Source: Chara braunii (Eukaryota > Streptophyta > Charophyceae > Charales > Characeae). Taken from it: a stretch of 37,323 nucleotides of DNA. The stretch is from positions 701,004 through 738,326 of the forward strand of contig BFEA01000502.1 in assembly GCA_003427395.1 (NCBI GenBank), in the 5' to 3' direction. The position numbers were made by a program, and so were the translations under genes. The notes under the pieces are model-generated. The model had not been told where the DNA came from. It was given only the letters and a program-made list of their open reading frames with translations, and made no database searches. This document shows, piece after piece, positions 22,228 through 33,210 of this stretch. Numbering within the stretch: the stretch's first letter is position 1; every line of letters starts with the position of its first letter.

Positions 22228-23100
22228 CTAGTCCATCTTTGTATCGATTTTCGCCCATTCTGCTTCCGAAGGGATTATGGTCCCTAATCTTACACAAGCC
22301 ACCATCTTTCTGGTTAATCGAGCCTTTAGCTCGTCCCTAAGCCTTGGGGCTGAGGCCAAGAACTCCTTCAGATTCATAAGATGATTATGACTCTCAAGGA
22401 TTTTGTCCATCATATCCTCTACATCATACCCTTCTTCTACCCGGACAGTGTACTTCTTTTTCTTTTCTTTTGGAACTTTGTCAGTGTCTGCCTTAACACC
22501 TCTCTTCTTGGCTTTTTGCTCAGCTTTCTTATCTTCTTCTTTTCTCAACCTCTCATCTTCTTCGTCCTCATCTCCTGGGACATTCACAGTTTCTCTCTCC
22601 TTGCTAGACTCAGGGACTTCCTTTGCTGGTTCTTCGGAGCTCATCGACCCCTTGGCCCTTGTCGTGACCGCCTGTGGTACTCTTCCTGATCTAGATGGTG
22701 GCCTATAAGCCACTCCGGATCGAGGCGCCGGCCCTGAAATTATTACATTCGGTAAGTTCCCGGTCCCTCCTTGCGATCCGGGACTCAAATCGTAGAGATA
22801 TACCATCGGCTCTTTACCATTCCACTCCTTGACCTCCTCACACATACTGGTCAGTTTAGCTTGATATCTTCTTGTTTTTGGCAATAGATCCTCCATCTTT
22901 TCCATTGTTCTTCGCGCCTCATGCCAGTAGCCTTCCTCTATCTCATTGTCGGATTCCACCACAATTGGTTTTTCCTTGACGGTGCCAGCTTTCCTTTCAT
23001 GTTCTACCTCCTCATTCTCTTCTATTTCTTTCACCCTAACATCAGAGCGGGCCTCAGCTTCTTGCCAGATCCGGAACATAGCCGAAGGAGCGGGTGACAT
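22228..23100 (-). pseudogene. Charged linker between Gag knuckle and protease
   Basis: About 290 codons without stops, Glu/Lys-rich (for example DEDEEDERLRKEEDKKAEQK), with no recognised domain except possible coiled-coil stretches. It joins the Gag zinc knuckle upstream to the protease downstream in one frame, so it is probably the Gag-Pol junction region of the polyprotein. The terminal TAG at 22228 may be a mutation. Stop read-through as in some retroelements is possible, but the many other stops nearby make that unlikely. Confidence 0.6.
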
Positions 23101-24599
23101 ATCGGCCTCGGCTCATCGCATGGCCTCCTTTCTTGTTCCTCCAGGATTCTCAGGGTCAATATAGTACCCAAACTTATCATACATATTTCCATCATAGTTG
23201 GTACTAATTAATCCTTCTTCCTCATCATTTCTGCGAACATGGCAGAACTTAATCGTATGGCCTTTCTGCCCACAGTGCCAGCAAATCGCGTTCCGCCAGT
23301 CTATTCGTCCTCTGCCAAACCCTGACCACCTTCTTGTCCTTCTTGACTTCCAGGCACATTCCAGTCCCCATTTCCTCCTCCACTGGAATTACCACCACCA
23401 TTTCCTCTTCCGTTTCTCCCGCGACCACCATTTTCATGCCCTCGGCCCCATCCTCGGTTCTGCCTACGTTCGCCACCTTAGTTTCCTTGCGATCCTTGTG
23501 GCGCTGACTGTTGAGGCTGGCTTGGTGGCGGGTTCAGGTGACTCATCTGTTGAGACTGGGGTCCTGGCCATCCGCAGGAAGCTATACTCAACGGAGCTCC
23601 TGCATATAAGCCCAGTCTATCGCGTACGGATTGTACCCAGGCCAAGGACTTGGGGGTCCATAGCCCGGCCACGACCCATAGGGTGCTGGCGCGGCCTGAC
23701 CATGTGACTCAGGTGGTGGCATTGCTGAACCTTGGCCTCTTCTTGAGCCTTGTCCGCCTTGGGCCAGATTTTTGGCCTTCCTTTGTGCCTTTGTTAGCTT
23801 TTGAGGTTCAGGTTCTTCTTCTTCTTCTTCTTGCACCACTGCTTTCTTTGCCCGCCCCTGGGCCTGTGATACTGTCATTACCCTTTTGGCAGCATTTGTT
23901 TCATTTGTAGCTTCAAGTTGAGCCACCACCTCCTCCACAACTTTCTTAAGGTCCTGGCCGCTACTTGTCGTAGCGTCCAAGGCCTTTCTTTTCTTTCTTG
24001 CCTGTTTCATTTGGAAGAGATCCACCTGGTTTAGCTCCCCATCCGTTACACTCTCCTTAATTGTAGCCCATGTCAGCTTCTTTCCTGGTGCACCCTTCTT
24101 AGTCAACGCTGAGGCCTCTGAACTCGAAAAATGCCCAAGGAAGGTAGCACATTGTTCCTCTTCTGCCATCCCACGGACTTTCTTCGCCATCTTCTCGAAG
24201 GCGGTGGCGAATGCACCCACCGTGGTGAACTCTGTCGCGGCCTAGCATCTCTAAGTCTGCTTTCGTTAATAGGCCGTCTCCCAACTTGAAGCGCCGCTGC
24301 ATTTCCTCTTTAAACTTTGCCCAATCACCATTTGCACCGGCCGCCACTTTCATCACCTCTGGTCTGAGCTCCCACCAGACATATCTAGGCATCAGCCTGA
24401 ACTTGTCCGATTCTGATGCCTCACTAGTGACTTGCTTCAGCCGCTCAAGCCACTCATATACTTTGTCCCCATTAAAATGGAAGATGTTAACTTTCGGCAC
24501 TTGAAGTCGTGCCAACTCTCTCTTTTCCAACACCTTAATGATATCTTCTGGCGTGCGTGGCCATTCGATTTGGAACGCCCTAAAACCCCCATATAGCAT
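23101..24599 (-). pseudogene. Ty3/gypsy Gag with RGG-rich segment and CCHC knuckle
   Basis: Capsid/nucleocapsid precursor. The first ATG reads MLYGGFRAFQIEWPR at 24599. The open frame extends to a GTG at 24683 after an upstream TGA, so the true start is uncertain. The capsid-like block (NIFHFNGDKVYEWLERLKQV ... KFKEEMQRRFKLG) lies at about 24500-24260. A coiled, Lys/Ala/Glu-rich middle, a Gly/Pro/Ser-rich stretch and an RGG/GN-rich segment (about 23475-23330) follow. The zinc knuckle is C-WH-C-GQKG-H-TIKF-C at 23242-23283. Frameshifts near 24230, 23650 and 23310 split it over three frames, and stops lie in the RGG region. The 24559-24599 part is repeated at 10375-10415. Confidence 0.8.
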
Positions 24600-24809
24600 C
24601 TTTCTTTGCTCATTTTCATCAAGAAATGAGAAAGATACATCATTTTTCCTTTTTGTCCTTCGTTCGCTATCCCCCCTCGACACTCTCCGCGCTCCTCATT
24701 TCCGCTTTTACAATCTACTATGATCTTATCACTAAAAAACTAGCACTGCCATTGATGTCGCCCAGGCTTGAAACCCCCGAGCCAACTCTTCTCCACTCTT
24801 CTCCTCCCC

Positions 24810-24865
<56 letters not shown>

Positions 24866-25364
24866 CTACACAACCACGTTCGATTTGTCTACATGCACCT
24901 AGAAGGAAAAAAAAAACAAAGAGGAGAGAGAGGAAAAAAAAAAAAGAAAATATGCAGTGAACCCAGATCGTGAAGATACTCGTCTGACGTCAAAACACAA
25001 TTCAACTCAAATCTGCACAATATTTTCAGTAATCAAGAATTAATATCCATCATAGAGTCTCGTTACCAATTAGACGAAGAGGGAGGAGGGATTTAGACAA
25101 AGTAGAAGGTGGAGAAGATTTAATGACCAACAAGAAAGTATCCCGGCAATCCCACTCCTTCTTCAGGCTTCTCCCCTCCTCCATGCAATCAATCAGTAAT
25201 CAATAATGAGACTGTCCAATCCTGATCACAATGACATGCCACGTGGCACAGTTCCTTCCTAAAGCCCGTGGAGACCATCAGCAGTGAACTGTAGCGAAGT
25301 CAATACGAGGTATGTGTCCCGATCCCAACCTTCCTCCTTCTCGTGACCAGACACCTCATGTAGA

Positions 25365-26108
25365 TGGCGTGGCGAGTGCCACATCAGCAGCCGAGGACTG
25401 GTTGCATACGCCACCTCAGCAATAAAGAGAGATGGTACAAGCCACATCAACTGTAAAAACAGTTGGCATACGCCACATCAATTGTGACAACACGTGGCAT
25501 CACCATCTCCGAATGCAGACACGTGGGGAGCGCCACATCAGCAATAAAGACAAGCGGCCTCACCACCTCCAAATGCAGACACATGGGGATCGCCACATCA
25601 TCCTACCACGTACACCCTGGGCAGCGTCACATCAGCATCGACATATATGTGGAAGCACCACATCAGTACTGAAGACAGGTGGGTGGCAGCACCACATCAG
25701 CATTGAAGACACGTGGGTGGCAGCACCACATCAGCATTGAAGACACTTGGCCTGCAGACCTCAGCACTGGAGACAGGGTCTGCGCCACCTCAGCTATGGA
25801 AATAGGTGGCCTGCGCCACCTCTGCTGTGAGAACAGGTGGTCTGTGCCACCTCAACAATGGAGATAGGTGGCNTGCGCCACCTCANTAGTGAANACAGGT
25901 GACNTNCGCCACCTCAGCAATGGAAATAGGTGGCCTGCACCACCTCAGATATGTAGACAGGTGGCCTGCGCCACCTCAGCAACGAAGACAGGTGGCCTGC
26001 GCCACCTCANTAATGAAGANAGGTGGCCNGCNCCACCTCANCAACGANGACANGTGGNCTGCGCCACCTCAGTAATGAAGATAGGTGGCCTGTGCCACCT
26101 CAGCAATG
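25365..26108. repeat. 31-bp hairpin minisatellite in retrotransposon leader (right copy)
   Basis: Same unit and order as the left array, with the GGTGGC-CTGC-GCCACC hairpin core. A few hairpins differ between copies: GTGGGG-AG-CCCCAC on the left corresponds to GTGGGGAGCGCCAC on the right, which weakens that stem. Many Ns fall in the last units. Confidence 0.85.
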
Positions 26109-26881
26109 CCTGGCGCCTATAGCAGAGTGCNCCAGCATTCTGCCCNGAACCGTCGTCGCCTGTAGCCTGTGCACAGCCAACNTAGNGCCANCATAATGCC
26201 GACTTTCAGTCAAAGTCAAGAAAGCGTCAACTTAGCATAGCAAGACTGAGTGTTGTCCACCTCAAGAGCAGACTTTAAGTAGCGTTTGACGAGGTCTTCT
26301 AGTCTCGGTTCTACTTCCTTCAGCCGTTTAGATCGAATCACTGCCGAAGGCCTGGATTCTACAGTTGCAGACTTACTCCCAAGTCCTTGATGCTGTCCAT
26401 GTACCTGCGTACAAACAAGCTTNTGTGCTTGACCAGNGGCCTGGACCGGGTACCTCTNACTCTACNGNTGACTTTGGCCATTGAATTTCCTGTGTGNAGC
26501 GCTNGGTCNCACAGCCGAACGCAGCATACCCAGGCCTGACTTGTCTTGCTCACACAGCCCAGCGCAACACTNAGGCCTGGGCGTGTCTTGGTCACACAGC
26601 CCANCGCAGGCCCATTTCAGGTCTGAGTTGCCTGAGGCTAAGTTCTTAGCAGGATTACGGCGCCATGCTAACTCTTTCTGTATCATTCCAATTTTAACGG
26701 ATGTCCCGAAGGACTGTGGCCGTGTGACGGCCCTGAGATATCATCATTAACCTGAATAACTCCAGACAAACTCAGAAATAGTCGGTTTTACTCATCAAGT
26801 TCCAGCGTCTGAATCCAAACACAGGTCTGTATTTCAACAGTTCATAGGAATACCAACTGAGCTAAGCTCTTGGGTTCACGG

Positions 26882-26897
26882 TCCATCTTGGTACCAA
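26882..26897 (-). other. Primer-binding site next to 5' LTR
   Basis: TTGGTACCAAGATGG follows the CCGACA end of the 5' LTR on the minus strand. It is identical to the site at 12888-12903. This is where minus-strand cDNA synthesis would start in an active copy. The tRNA is not identified. Confidence 0.6.
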
Positions 26898-27811
26898 TGT
26901 CGGACCGCGCCCCAAAATAAATGAAAAGAATAAATAAAAAAAACTAGGAAGGAAGAAAAGACTGATAAAAGGAAGAAATATAGGAGGGACCTACCGGTAC
27001 TCCCTCACCCTTTTTCAGTCGGGCCCGTTGTCGGACTCCCCAACAAAACTAAGGGTGATAGTCCTGTGGGACCCTCAACCCCTTAACTTTCCTTCATGGC
27101 GCTCCTTTGCTCCTTCGCTGCCGACCGCTGGCCTCGATCCCAGGTCTTCGTAATTTCAGTCCAAAGTCGTAACCTATAGGGCTAGGCCCAAGCTTAGTGG
27201 TAAGAGGCGCGGACTTAACTATAAAGATGTCCGTTCTAGGCCTAAGCCTGTCGGGTGGTACAAAAAACGGTATTTTAGGCACACCGGCCATATGTGTCGG
27301 CTCTCGCCATATGAAGGGGTCAATTCTGTCTATTGCCGCCGTGTACCCTAGTTACGACTTTCATGGCGCCTCCCGTGGTTTCTACCGCTAACCAATATCA
27401 TGCTCGGCCTCGGGAGTCCTAACTTTACACCTTACTAATCCCAGAGCTGTAGCAAGTAAGTCAAACGGATCCGATTAACCAAAACCTATCTCCGACCATC
27501 ACTGTCGGTCTCAAACGCGAAACTGCACCGCATCTGTTACTGTAGTCTCTTCGCACTCCCTTTCTAGCTCACGCTACTAGGCGCAAATGCCGCTCTCTTA
27601 ACCAAATGCTGCCTAAATACCTTGTGTGCGTTCAAAGTGCACACCCACGCACTCTCTAATCAAATCAAAAAGCGAGTGGCATTCCCTACCTCTGAGAGTT
27701 GATTGTGGTTACTCAGAAATGGGACACTCTCTCGGATACCGCTAAAACACGCACCTTCCGTGAGATGCAAAAATGTGCTCAAATACCCTTGTAAGGGTAT
27801 TCGGGCCGACA
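26898..27811 (-). repeat. 5' LTR of Ty3/gypsy element (914 bp)
   Basis: Would carry the promoter of the minus-strand element. It has the same length and termini as the 3' LTR. The only differences I find are near 27778, 27792 and 27805. One of these falls at the centre of the 20-bp palindrome (27782-27801), leaving a hairpin with imperfect centre. The base after the LTR (27812) is still shared by both copies. Beyond it the sequence is PLE coding DNA. No target-site duplication could be paired because the far end of the insertion is not the second LTR. Confidence 0.9.
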
Positions 27812-27812
27812 A

Positions 27813-29734
27813 CGCGACTCTGTTTAGTGGATTTAGCAGAAATGCTTCTGTCATTAACTTCCTTGATGTTGTCTGCTCTCCATGCTTTTTTAAGCCTTTT
27901 ACGCTTGCCTAATCTATTCTTCCTATGTTTGCGTATTTGTGGACCAGAGGGTCTAGAGTTCAGATACGGGGAAGCCCAGCTGATAACAACTTTCTAAGCG
28001 AACAGGAGGTCTGATGAGGGTTGTGTAGTGAGTGGCAAGGCGATGTAGTGGGAGAGACCGATCCTTCTAAACCATCTATAAAGTTTACGATTCCGAGTCG
28101 GATTGGAACTAGAGGCAGATTGGTTGGAAGATAGCGATCTAGCTACATGCTCAGCCCATCTGTTGCTCATATATCGAGACGTAGAACCCATATAAACGTG
28201 TTTCGTAAGAGGAGAGATCAAACAGTAAACTACGGGTCCGGGTCCGATACTAAAGTCATAATCTCGCTCCAGCAAATCAATCAGTTGATCGAAAAATTTG
28301 GATCCCCATGGAATCTTCCCAAGAAGAATGAGACCAACCACTAGCATGCGAAAGACGTAATTGATATGATGGTCTAATAGAGCGGACCTGGACCTACGTA
28401 CAGGGATGCAGAGGTTTACCAGCTTCCATAGCAAACCAGCATTGAGGCGATGTCCCTATTCGCCGCCGATTTGCTCCTCATCTTCGATGTTAACCGGTTG
28501 GGTATCTGCAGCCTCCTCCTGGCCATCTTCCTTCGCGTCTTCGGTATCTGTCTCTCGCCATGCACGGCCAGCTTTCGCTGTCTCTGGGCGGAAATCGAAA
28601 GCTGAGGACGCCCTACGCTCGGCGATGTTGTTAATCGCCTGTTCGCAGGTGAGGAAGGTAATGTCTTCCCTGTTACAGAGTTGCTGCAACTCTCTGCTGC
28701 AGCTGCCTTCATTGCCAATCGTCCGAAGGTTCTCTTCGGAGGTGATGGGCGCAGTATGAGATCGTCCAAAGTATCGTCCTGCCGGTATTGGTGGTCCAGA
28801 TCTTCATCGTCGGTTGCTTTGTTCATTCGCTTGGTGAGATTGGAGCGAGGGGTGCGCCCTTGCCTGACAAGTTTATCAATGGCTCGTTCAAACCGCTGCT
28901 TGAGCATCTGCACTTCCAAATCAGCAGCCCTCTTGCCCTCCTTGACTTGATTATAAGCTTTAAGTAATTTTTGGAAATCCTGCGAAGTAGGTGTGCCAAC
29001 CCCCATTACTCTTGGCCTGCCTCTAGCCGGAGCTTCCTGCAGACTTGCTATGCAGACACCCCCACTTGGTCTCTTGGCTCCGGCTGTTGAGTTCTTTGTG
29101 GTATGTGCCAACTCCTCCATCTGTTTCCTGATCCACTCATTCTTCACGCGCAGCTGCTCGATTTGCTTTTGCAGTCGATCCCTATCTGCATCAATATCGA
29201 CACGTGATCTCGGCTGTTCGAGCGGTCCTCTCCTCTCGCCAGTGATTTTATAGGCGTTCCCGTTGCCGAGAAAGAGATCGCAAGCATCGTTGATCTTCGT
29301 TCCAACGATGTTACTGATCTGGTCCTCAAAATCTTGGCGATCCTTGAGCTTCTTTAGTGCTTTCTCCTCCGCTTCTTTCACCTTCTTCTTCTCTTCTTCC
29401 GTATGGCTTATTGACGAGCCTCGAGCTCAGATGCCATGAAATCATACACTCGGTCGAGTTTCTCTTGGTTAAGTTTCCACCAGGACTGACGAGGAACAAT
29501 TGTCTGATTCATGTTGTCGGTCTGTGGTGTGGAAGGAGGTGGGGGAGGAGGAGGAAGTGCAAGGAGAGGAACCTGTGACAAAGGAGGGGAGGAGGTTGTA
29601 GGTGGCAGTAGTGGGGGAAAGGACAAGCTTCGGAAGCGATTTGATTGTTGAGGGAAGGACGGTTGTCGATAGGGGCAATCCCTTGGAAAATGCCCTAGCA
29701 TATTGCAATTAAAACACGTTCCTCGAGAAGCCAT
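27813..29734 (-). pseudogene. PLE N-terminal half: CCHC knuckle, coiled region, GIY-YIG nuclease
   Basis: The ATG at 29734 gives MASRGTCFNCNMLGHFPRDC, a CCHC knuckle in the first 20 residues. A Pro/Ser-rich stretch and a charged, probably coiled region (29410-28700) follow. The GIY-YIG endonuclease domain (about 28290-27940) shows VVYCL, VYMGST at GIY-YIG spacing, and an Arg-containing RWAEHV helix. A basic tail (RKHRKNRLGKRKRLKK) runs to the LTR edge at 27812, where coding is cut. Frameshifts lie near 29410 and 28700. In-frame TAGs lie at 28456 and 27994, the second probably at the catalytic Glu. Open sequence continues in frame past 27994, so that stop is a lesion. The nuclease lies N-terminal to any RT, as in PLEs with N-terminal GIY-YIG. 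A free-standing GIY-YIG protein is the alternative. Confidence 0.7.
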
Positions 29735-30469
29735 CTTCACCGGGCAGCGATCGTAGCGGGAGAAAGAGAACTGGCACCTGATGGACAGACCACGCAAACA
29801 ACAACAGGAAACCACAGAAAAACGATGCCGAAGACACCACAGATACGACGACGACGATGAACTTAGTGCAAGAGGTACGGGGGAGGGAAATACGCAGTCG
29901 GAGCGAGTAGGGGAATGTGAGGAGGGGGACAGGATGAACCTGCGTATCAACGAATCTGAGGAAACTCTAAATACAACAAGATCAGTAGGTTTTGGATAGT
30001 AGCAGGACGAAGAGACAAAAAAACGGGAAAGCCAGGAACCCAAGAAACGACAGCACAAAGAATGGATTTAACCTCAATAGGGGTCCAAAAAAGTTTCGAT
30101 CTGAGTTAAACGTTTGCATAAACATAAAGTGGCCCGGTACGTCTATATCTGCACGAACAAATAAATTTCAATCTCAATTAACGTTGATTCACCTCGATAG
30201 ACGTACTAAAAAAAAATTAAAAAAAATGAATTGACCCTTTATTTTCTTTTATCTTTTGTGTTTTCTTTGTGTGACACTACATTATCTTTTTTTGTTCTTT
30301 TTTTTCCCTAATTTTTTACTTGACACTATATTACTCCTTTTCATATCATTACATTTGTATGTGAATGTTTTGAGGTATATTCTTTTCGTTTCGGTTTTCT
30401 ATATGCATCTTATTCCTCCTATCCACCACGATGTGCCCATGAACAAATACGTACGTACGTGCTTATTAA
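29735..30469. other. Spacer between PLE and Helitron, no gene
   Basis: Upstream of the PLE start the minus strand stays open to 30058, but the translation is Ser/Cys/Leu-rich without motifs and is probably 5' untranslated sequence. 30190-30420 is AT-rich with T-runs. No Helitron 5' terminus (TC with TCTMTAYTR-like consensus) could be identified. Confidence 0.45.
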
Positions 30470-30999
30470 TATGGCAGAGGACCGAGGTCCACGCGATGGT
30501 TCAATCAACAGTAATGTATCCGTCGTTCCAACTTATCTTCACTTGAGGATAGGTCCTTGCATGTTCAGTGGAAGTGACGCAAATGCCTTCAACGTTGTGA
30601 AATGGTTATTAAGGATCCTTTGCTATCTTCGCCGATAATATCACAGTGTACTGGATGTCTTTCCGTTGTTCTAGGTCAAGTCGATTTGTATTCGATAGAC
30701 CGTCGTTCTTCCTCATCCAACCATGGATTGGTATTGCATATAGGTTCGGATGTTACTCCCTGTCGTCCTACGAGTGAGACACCGATGTCATCACAATACG
30801 AACACCACAAATGTGGACCACCACCTTCCCAAAGTCGTCGAATGTGGAGGTCTTTACAACATGTGGTAGGTGTTGCAGGTGAGGCGATTGCTCTAAAAAA
30901 AGATAAACAACCAATGATAGCACAAGATGATGGTCCTAATTGTTCTACAAATCCTATATTGGAATGGTCTTGCGTGGGCTCCCCGGAGCATGAAATTCT

Positions 31000-33210
31000 T
31001 TCCCTTTAGACGTCTCAAACCTGCGATGGTCGATTCCTTCGAAACAATGCAAGGATAATAAATAATCGTTTATCTCTCGCATCCTCGAGGTTGAAACAAG
31101 CGATTCAAGGTTCAATCTTCCATCGTGTCGGTGCATTGATTGTGAGGGAAGGGGAACGCCCTCAATTTGCACAACTTCTCTTGCACGATCCTCAACGTTT
31201 GGAAGATGTTATTGATCAGAGAGTGGATTTCCTTAACTTACCTACACGTACATCAGATGTCAAACTTGATCGAATGAAACACTTATTGACAAGGTTTCAC
31301 GAATTACTACAACAATTTAACAATTACGTGAAGGGTTTTATGACGGTTGCTGACCTTCCGCCGGAAGCGTTGAAAAAGAGGAAGTTGGTCATAAATTTGG
31401 ATGTCATGCATGAGGAGGAGCACGCAAGGCGTTATAATCGTCCTCTGGGTCTCCATGAGCATTTTGATGGTCGATGAATTTTTTGCTCGTGAGCTCGAGA
31501 TTTGTTTGCGTGGTCCTTTTCCAGGTGAGCGGCAGACGGTTGTGGTTCCGAAATGTTCTCGAGCGCACGACTGCTTAAGGTTTATTTTACTTTTTCCCGG
31601 AGGAAATTGATAGTTGGTTTGTGCGGCGTGCCTCTGAAGTTGCGTGGCTGCCATGACTTAGTGTCAAGGAGTACTATGCATTTCTCCTTCACCAACGCGA
31701 TTGTGAAAGACCTTGCCTCCTTTATGCTGCACGTCTCTTCCACAAGTTTTGTTGCATGACATACACTAAAATTGAATCCCTCCGCTTGAAATGGGTGAGA
31801 TTTCACAAAAAAGAATTGCGGTCGAAGTATTATCAGGATTTATGAGATGTCGTGGAACAAAATCAACGCGGTGACGGTGTTGGGACAAAAGTGGTTTTGC
31901 CATCAACGTTTTCTAGAGGGCCCCGATATATGAGTGAAAGATATCACGACAGCATGGCAATCGTGAGACGATTCGCAAAACCGGACTTTTTCATCACTAT
32001 GACATGCAACACTAACTGACCGGAGATCAAACAAGCCCTGTTGCTAGATCAATGTCCTATAGACCGGATCTTCTTGTGAGAGTGTTCTAAGGTTATCTTG
32101 CACAACTCATCGATGTGATAAAGAACACACGAAACTTTGGTAGGATGAGTGAAATGCTGTATGTGGTGGAGTTTTAAAAAAAAGGGTCTACCACACGCAC
32201 ATATATTGGTTATCTTGCACCGGAATGATAAAATTTGGGATGCAGATGTTGTTGACAATGTGGTGTGTGCCGAGATTCGTCCGGGAGGAGAATTGAGAGA
32301 AAGGGTTGTCAAGTTCATGTTTCACGGGATGTGCAGTGCAGGGAAACACGACGGTTCGTGTACGGAGGACGGAGAATACACAAAAGGGTTTCCAAAAGAC
32401 TTCATTTCGACAACAACATTCAAATACGAACAAACATACCCTTCGTATAGGAGAAGGAAACCAAGTAATGATAGTTTTACGATTGTTCAAAATGATTTTG
32501 TTTACGATAATCGCCGTATGGTCTCGTACAACCCGTACTTGCTAATGAGGTTTAATTGTCACTTGAATGTTTAATAATATGCTAACATCAAGGCGTGCAA
32601 CTACGTGTACAAAGGGTGAGATCGTGGTATGGTTTGCAAACAAGATGGTAATGCGCTTATTGATGAAGTCAAACTGTATCAAGATATATGTGTTGTAGGT
32701 GCATGGAAGACATGCTGGCGTCTATTTGAGTTCGACCTTGCAGAACAATGACCCTCGGTCGAAAGATTGCCCGTTCATATTGAAAACATGCAAAAAGTGC
32801 AATTCGAACCTAGCATTGAGCATGACGTTGTTTCGCATGATCCCTCGAAAACGAAATTGACTGCACGAATGAAACACAACTCTTTGAATGACATGTTCCT
32901 AGAAAGGAGCTTCCTTTGTATGCAGAGATCGTTAATACTCATGTCTGGGATAACAAACACAAGAAGCAAAATCGAAGAAAGCGGGATCTTCATGGTGGTC
33001 CCTTCGAAAAGATATCTCGATTGTCTCACATGAGGATCACGGAAGGTGAACGATTCTATCTGCGTGTGTTGCTAAACCATGAACGTTTTTGTGGGGTGCG
33101 TTTTTTTGCCAAAATTCGTACGGTGGACGATGTCAGGGCAAATACCCTAACAAGGGTATTTGTCGGGGTTTTCAACGTCGGACGCTGTCTGATTCTTTCG
33201 CTGAATTGAA
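31000..33210 (+). pseudogene. Helitron Rep (HUH endonuclease) region
   Basis: Nicks and joins the transposon ends in active relatives. Recognisable blocks in order are: IFHRVGALIVREGERPQFAQL (31109-31170), typical of the N-terminal part; VVLPSTFSRGPRYM and DFFITMTCNTN (31890-32020); the two-histidine metal motif KKGLPHAHIL (about 32179-32209); then MFHGMC, PSYRRR and SYNPYLLMRFNCHLNV (to 32570). After Rep come EVKLYQDICVVGAWKTCWRLF (about 32670) and ITEGERFYLRVLLNH (about 33035-33080), both family landmarks. The blocks fall in several frames with stops (for example a TAA just before KKGLPHAH), so no full protein is encoded. The HxH pair itself is intact. Confidence 0.85.

Larger units (their letters stand above)
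12904..27811 (-). mobile_element. Ty3/gypsy LTR retrotransposon, decayed, with extra ORF
   Basis: Order on the minus strand is LTR, primer site, 2.2-kb repeat-rich leader, Gag, linker, protease, RT, RNase H, integrase, Gag-like ORF3, 1.8-kb untranslated region and LTR. Integrase after RNase H defines the Ty3/gypsy type. At 14.9 kb it is long for the family because of the leader, ORF3 and 3' untranslated region. Every coding part has stops or frameshifts, so it is not autonomous. A second leader and gag stub beyond the 3' LTR (12903-10375) show a tandem partner. Confidence 0.85.
24559..27812 (-). repeat. Long direct repeat, right copy (LTR, leader, gag start)
   Basis: Same-orientation partner of 10375-13818. 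It includes the CT tract (24813-24861), the hairpin minisatellite (25365-26108), the three-copy repeat (about 26509-26625) and the LTR. It has five ambiguous bases at exactly the positions seen in the left copy (25873-25906), plus about 30 more between 26010 and 26610. The leader parts differ by scattered substitutions and a few short indels, while the region around the primer site and LTR is nearly identical. Confidence 0.9.

Noticed and set aside
22228-22230. Programmed stop read-through between Gag linker and protease
   Set aside because: The TAG is one of many in-frame stops in this element, so mutation is the simpler explanation.
27994-28434. Homing endonuclease in a group I intron
   Set aside because: The GIY-YIG domain continues into a PLE-like basic tail and follows a CCHC-coiled region in the same transcript direction. 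No intron structure is seen.
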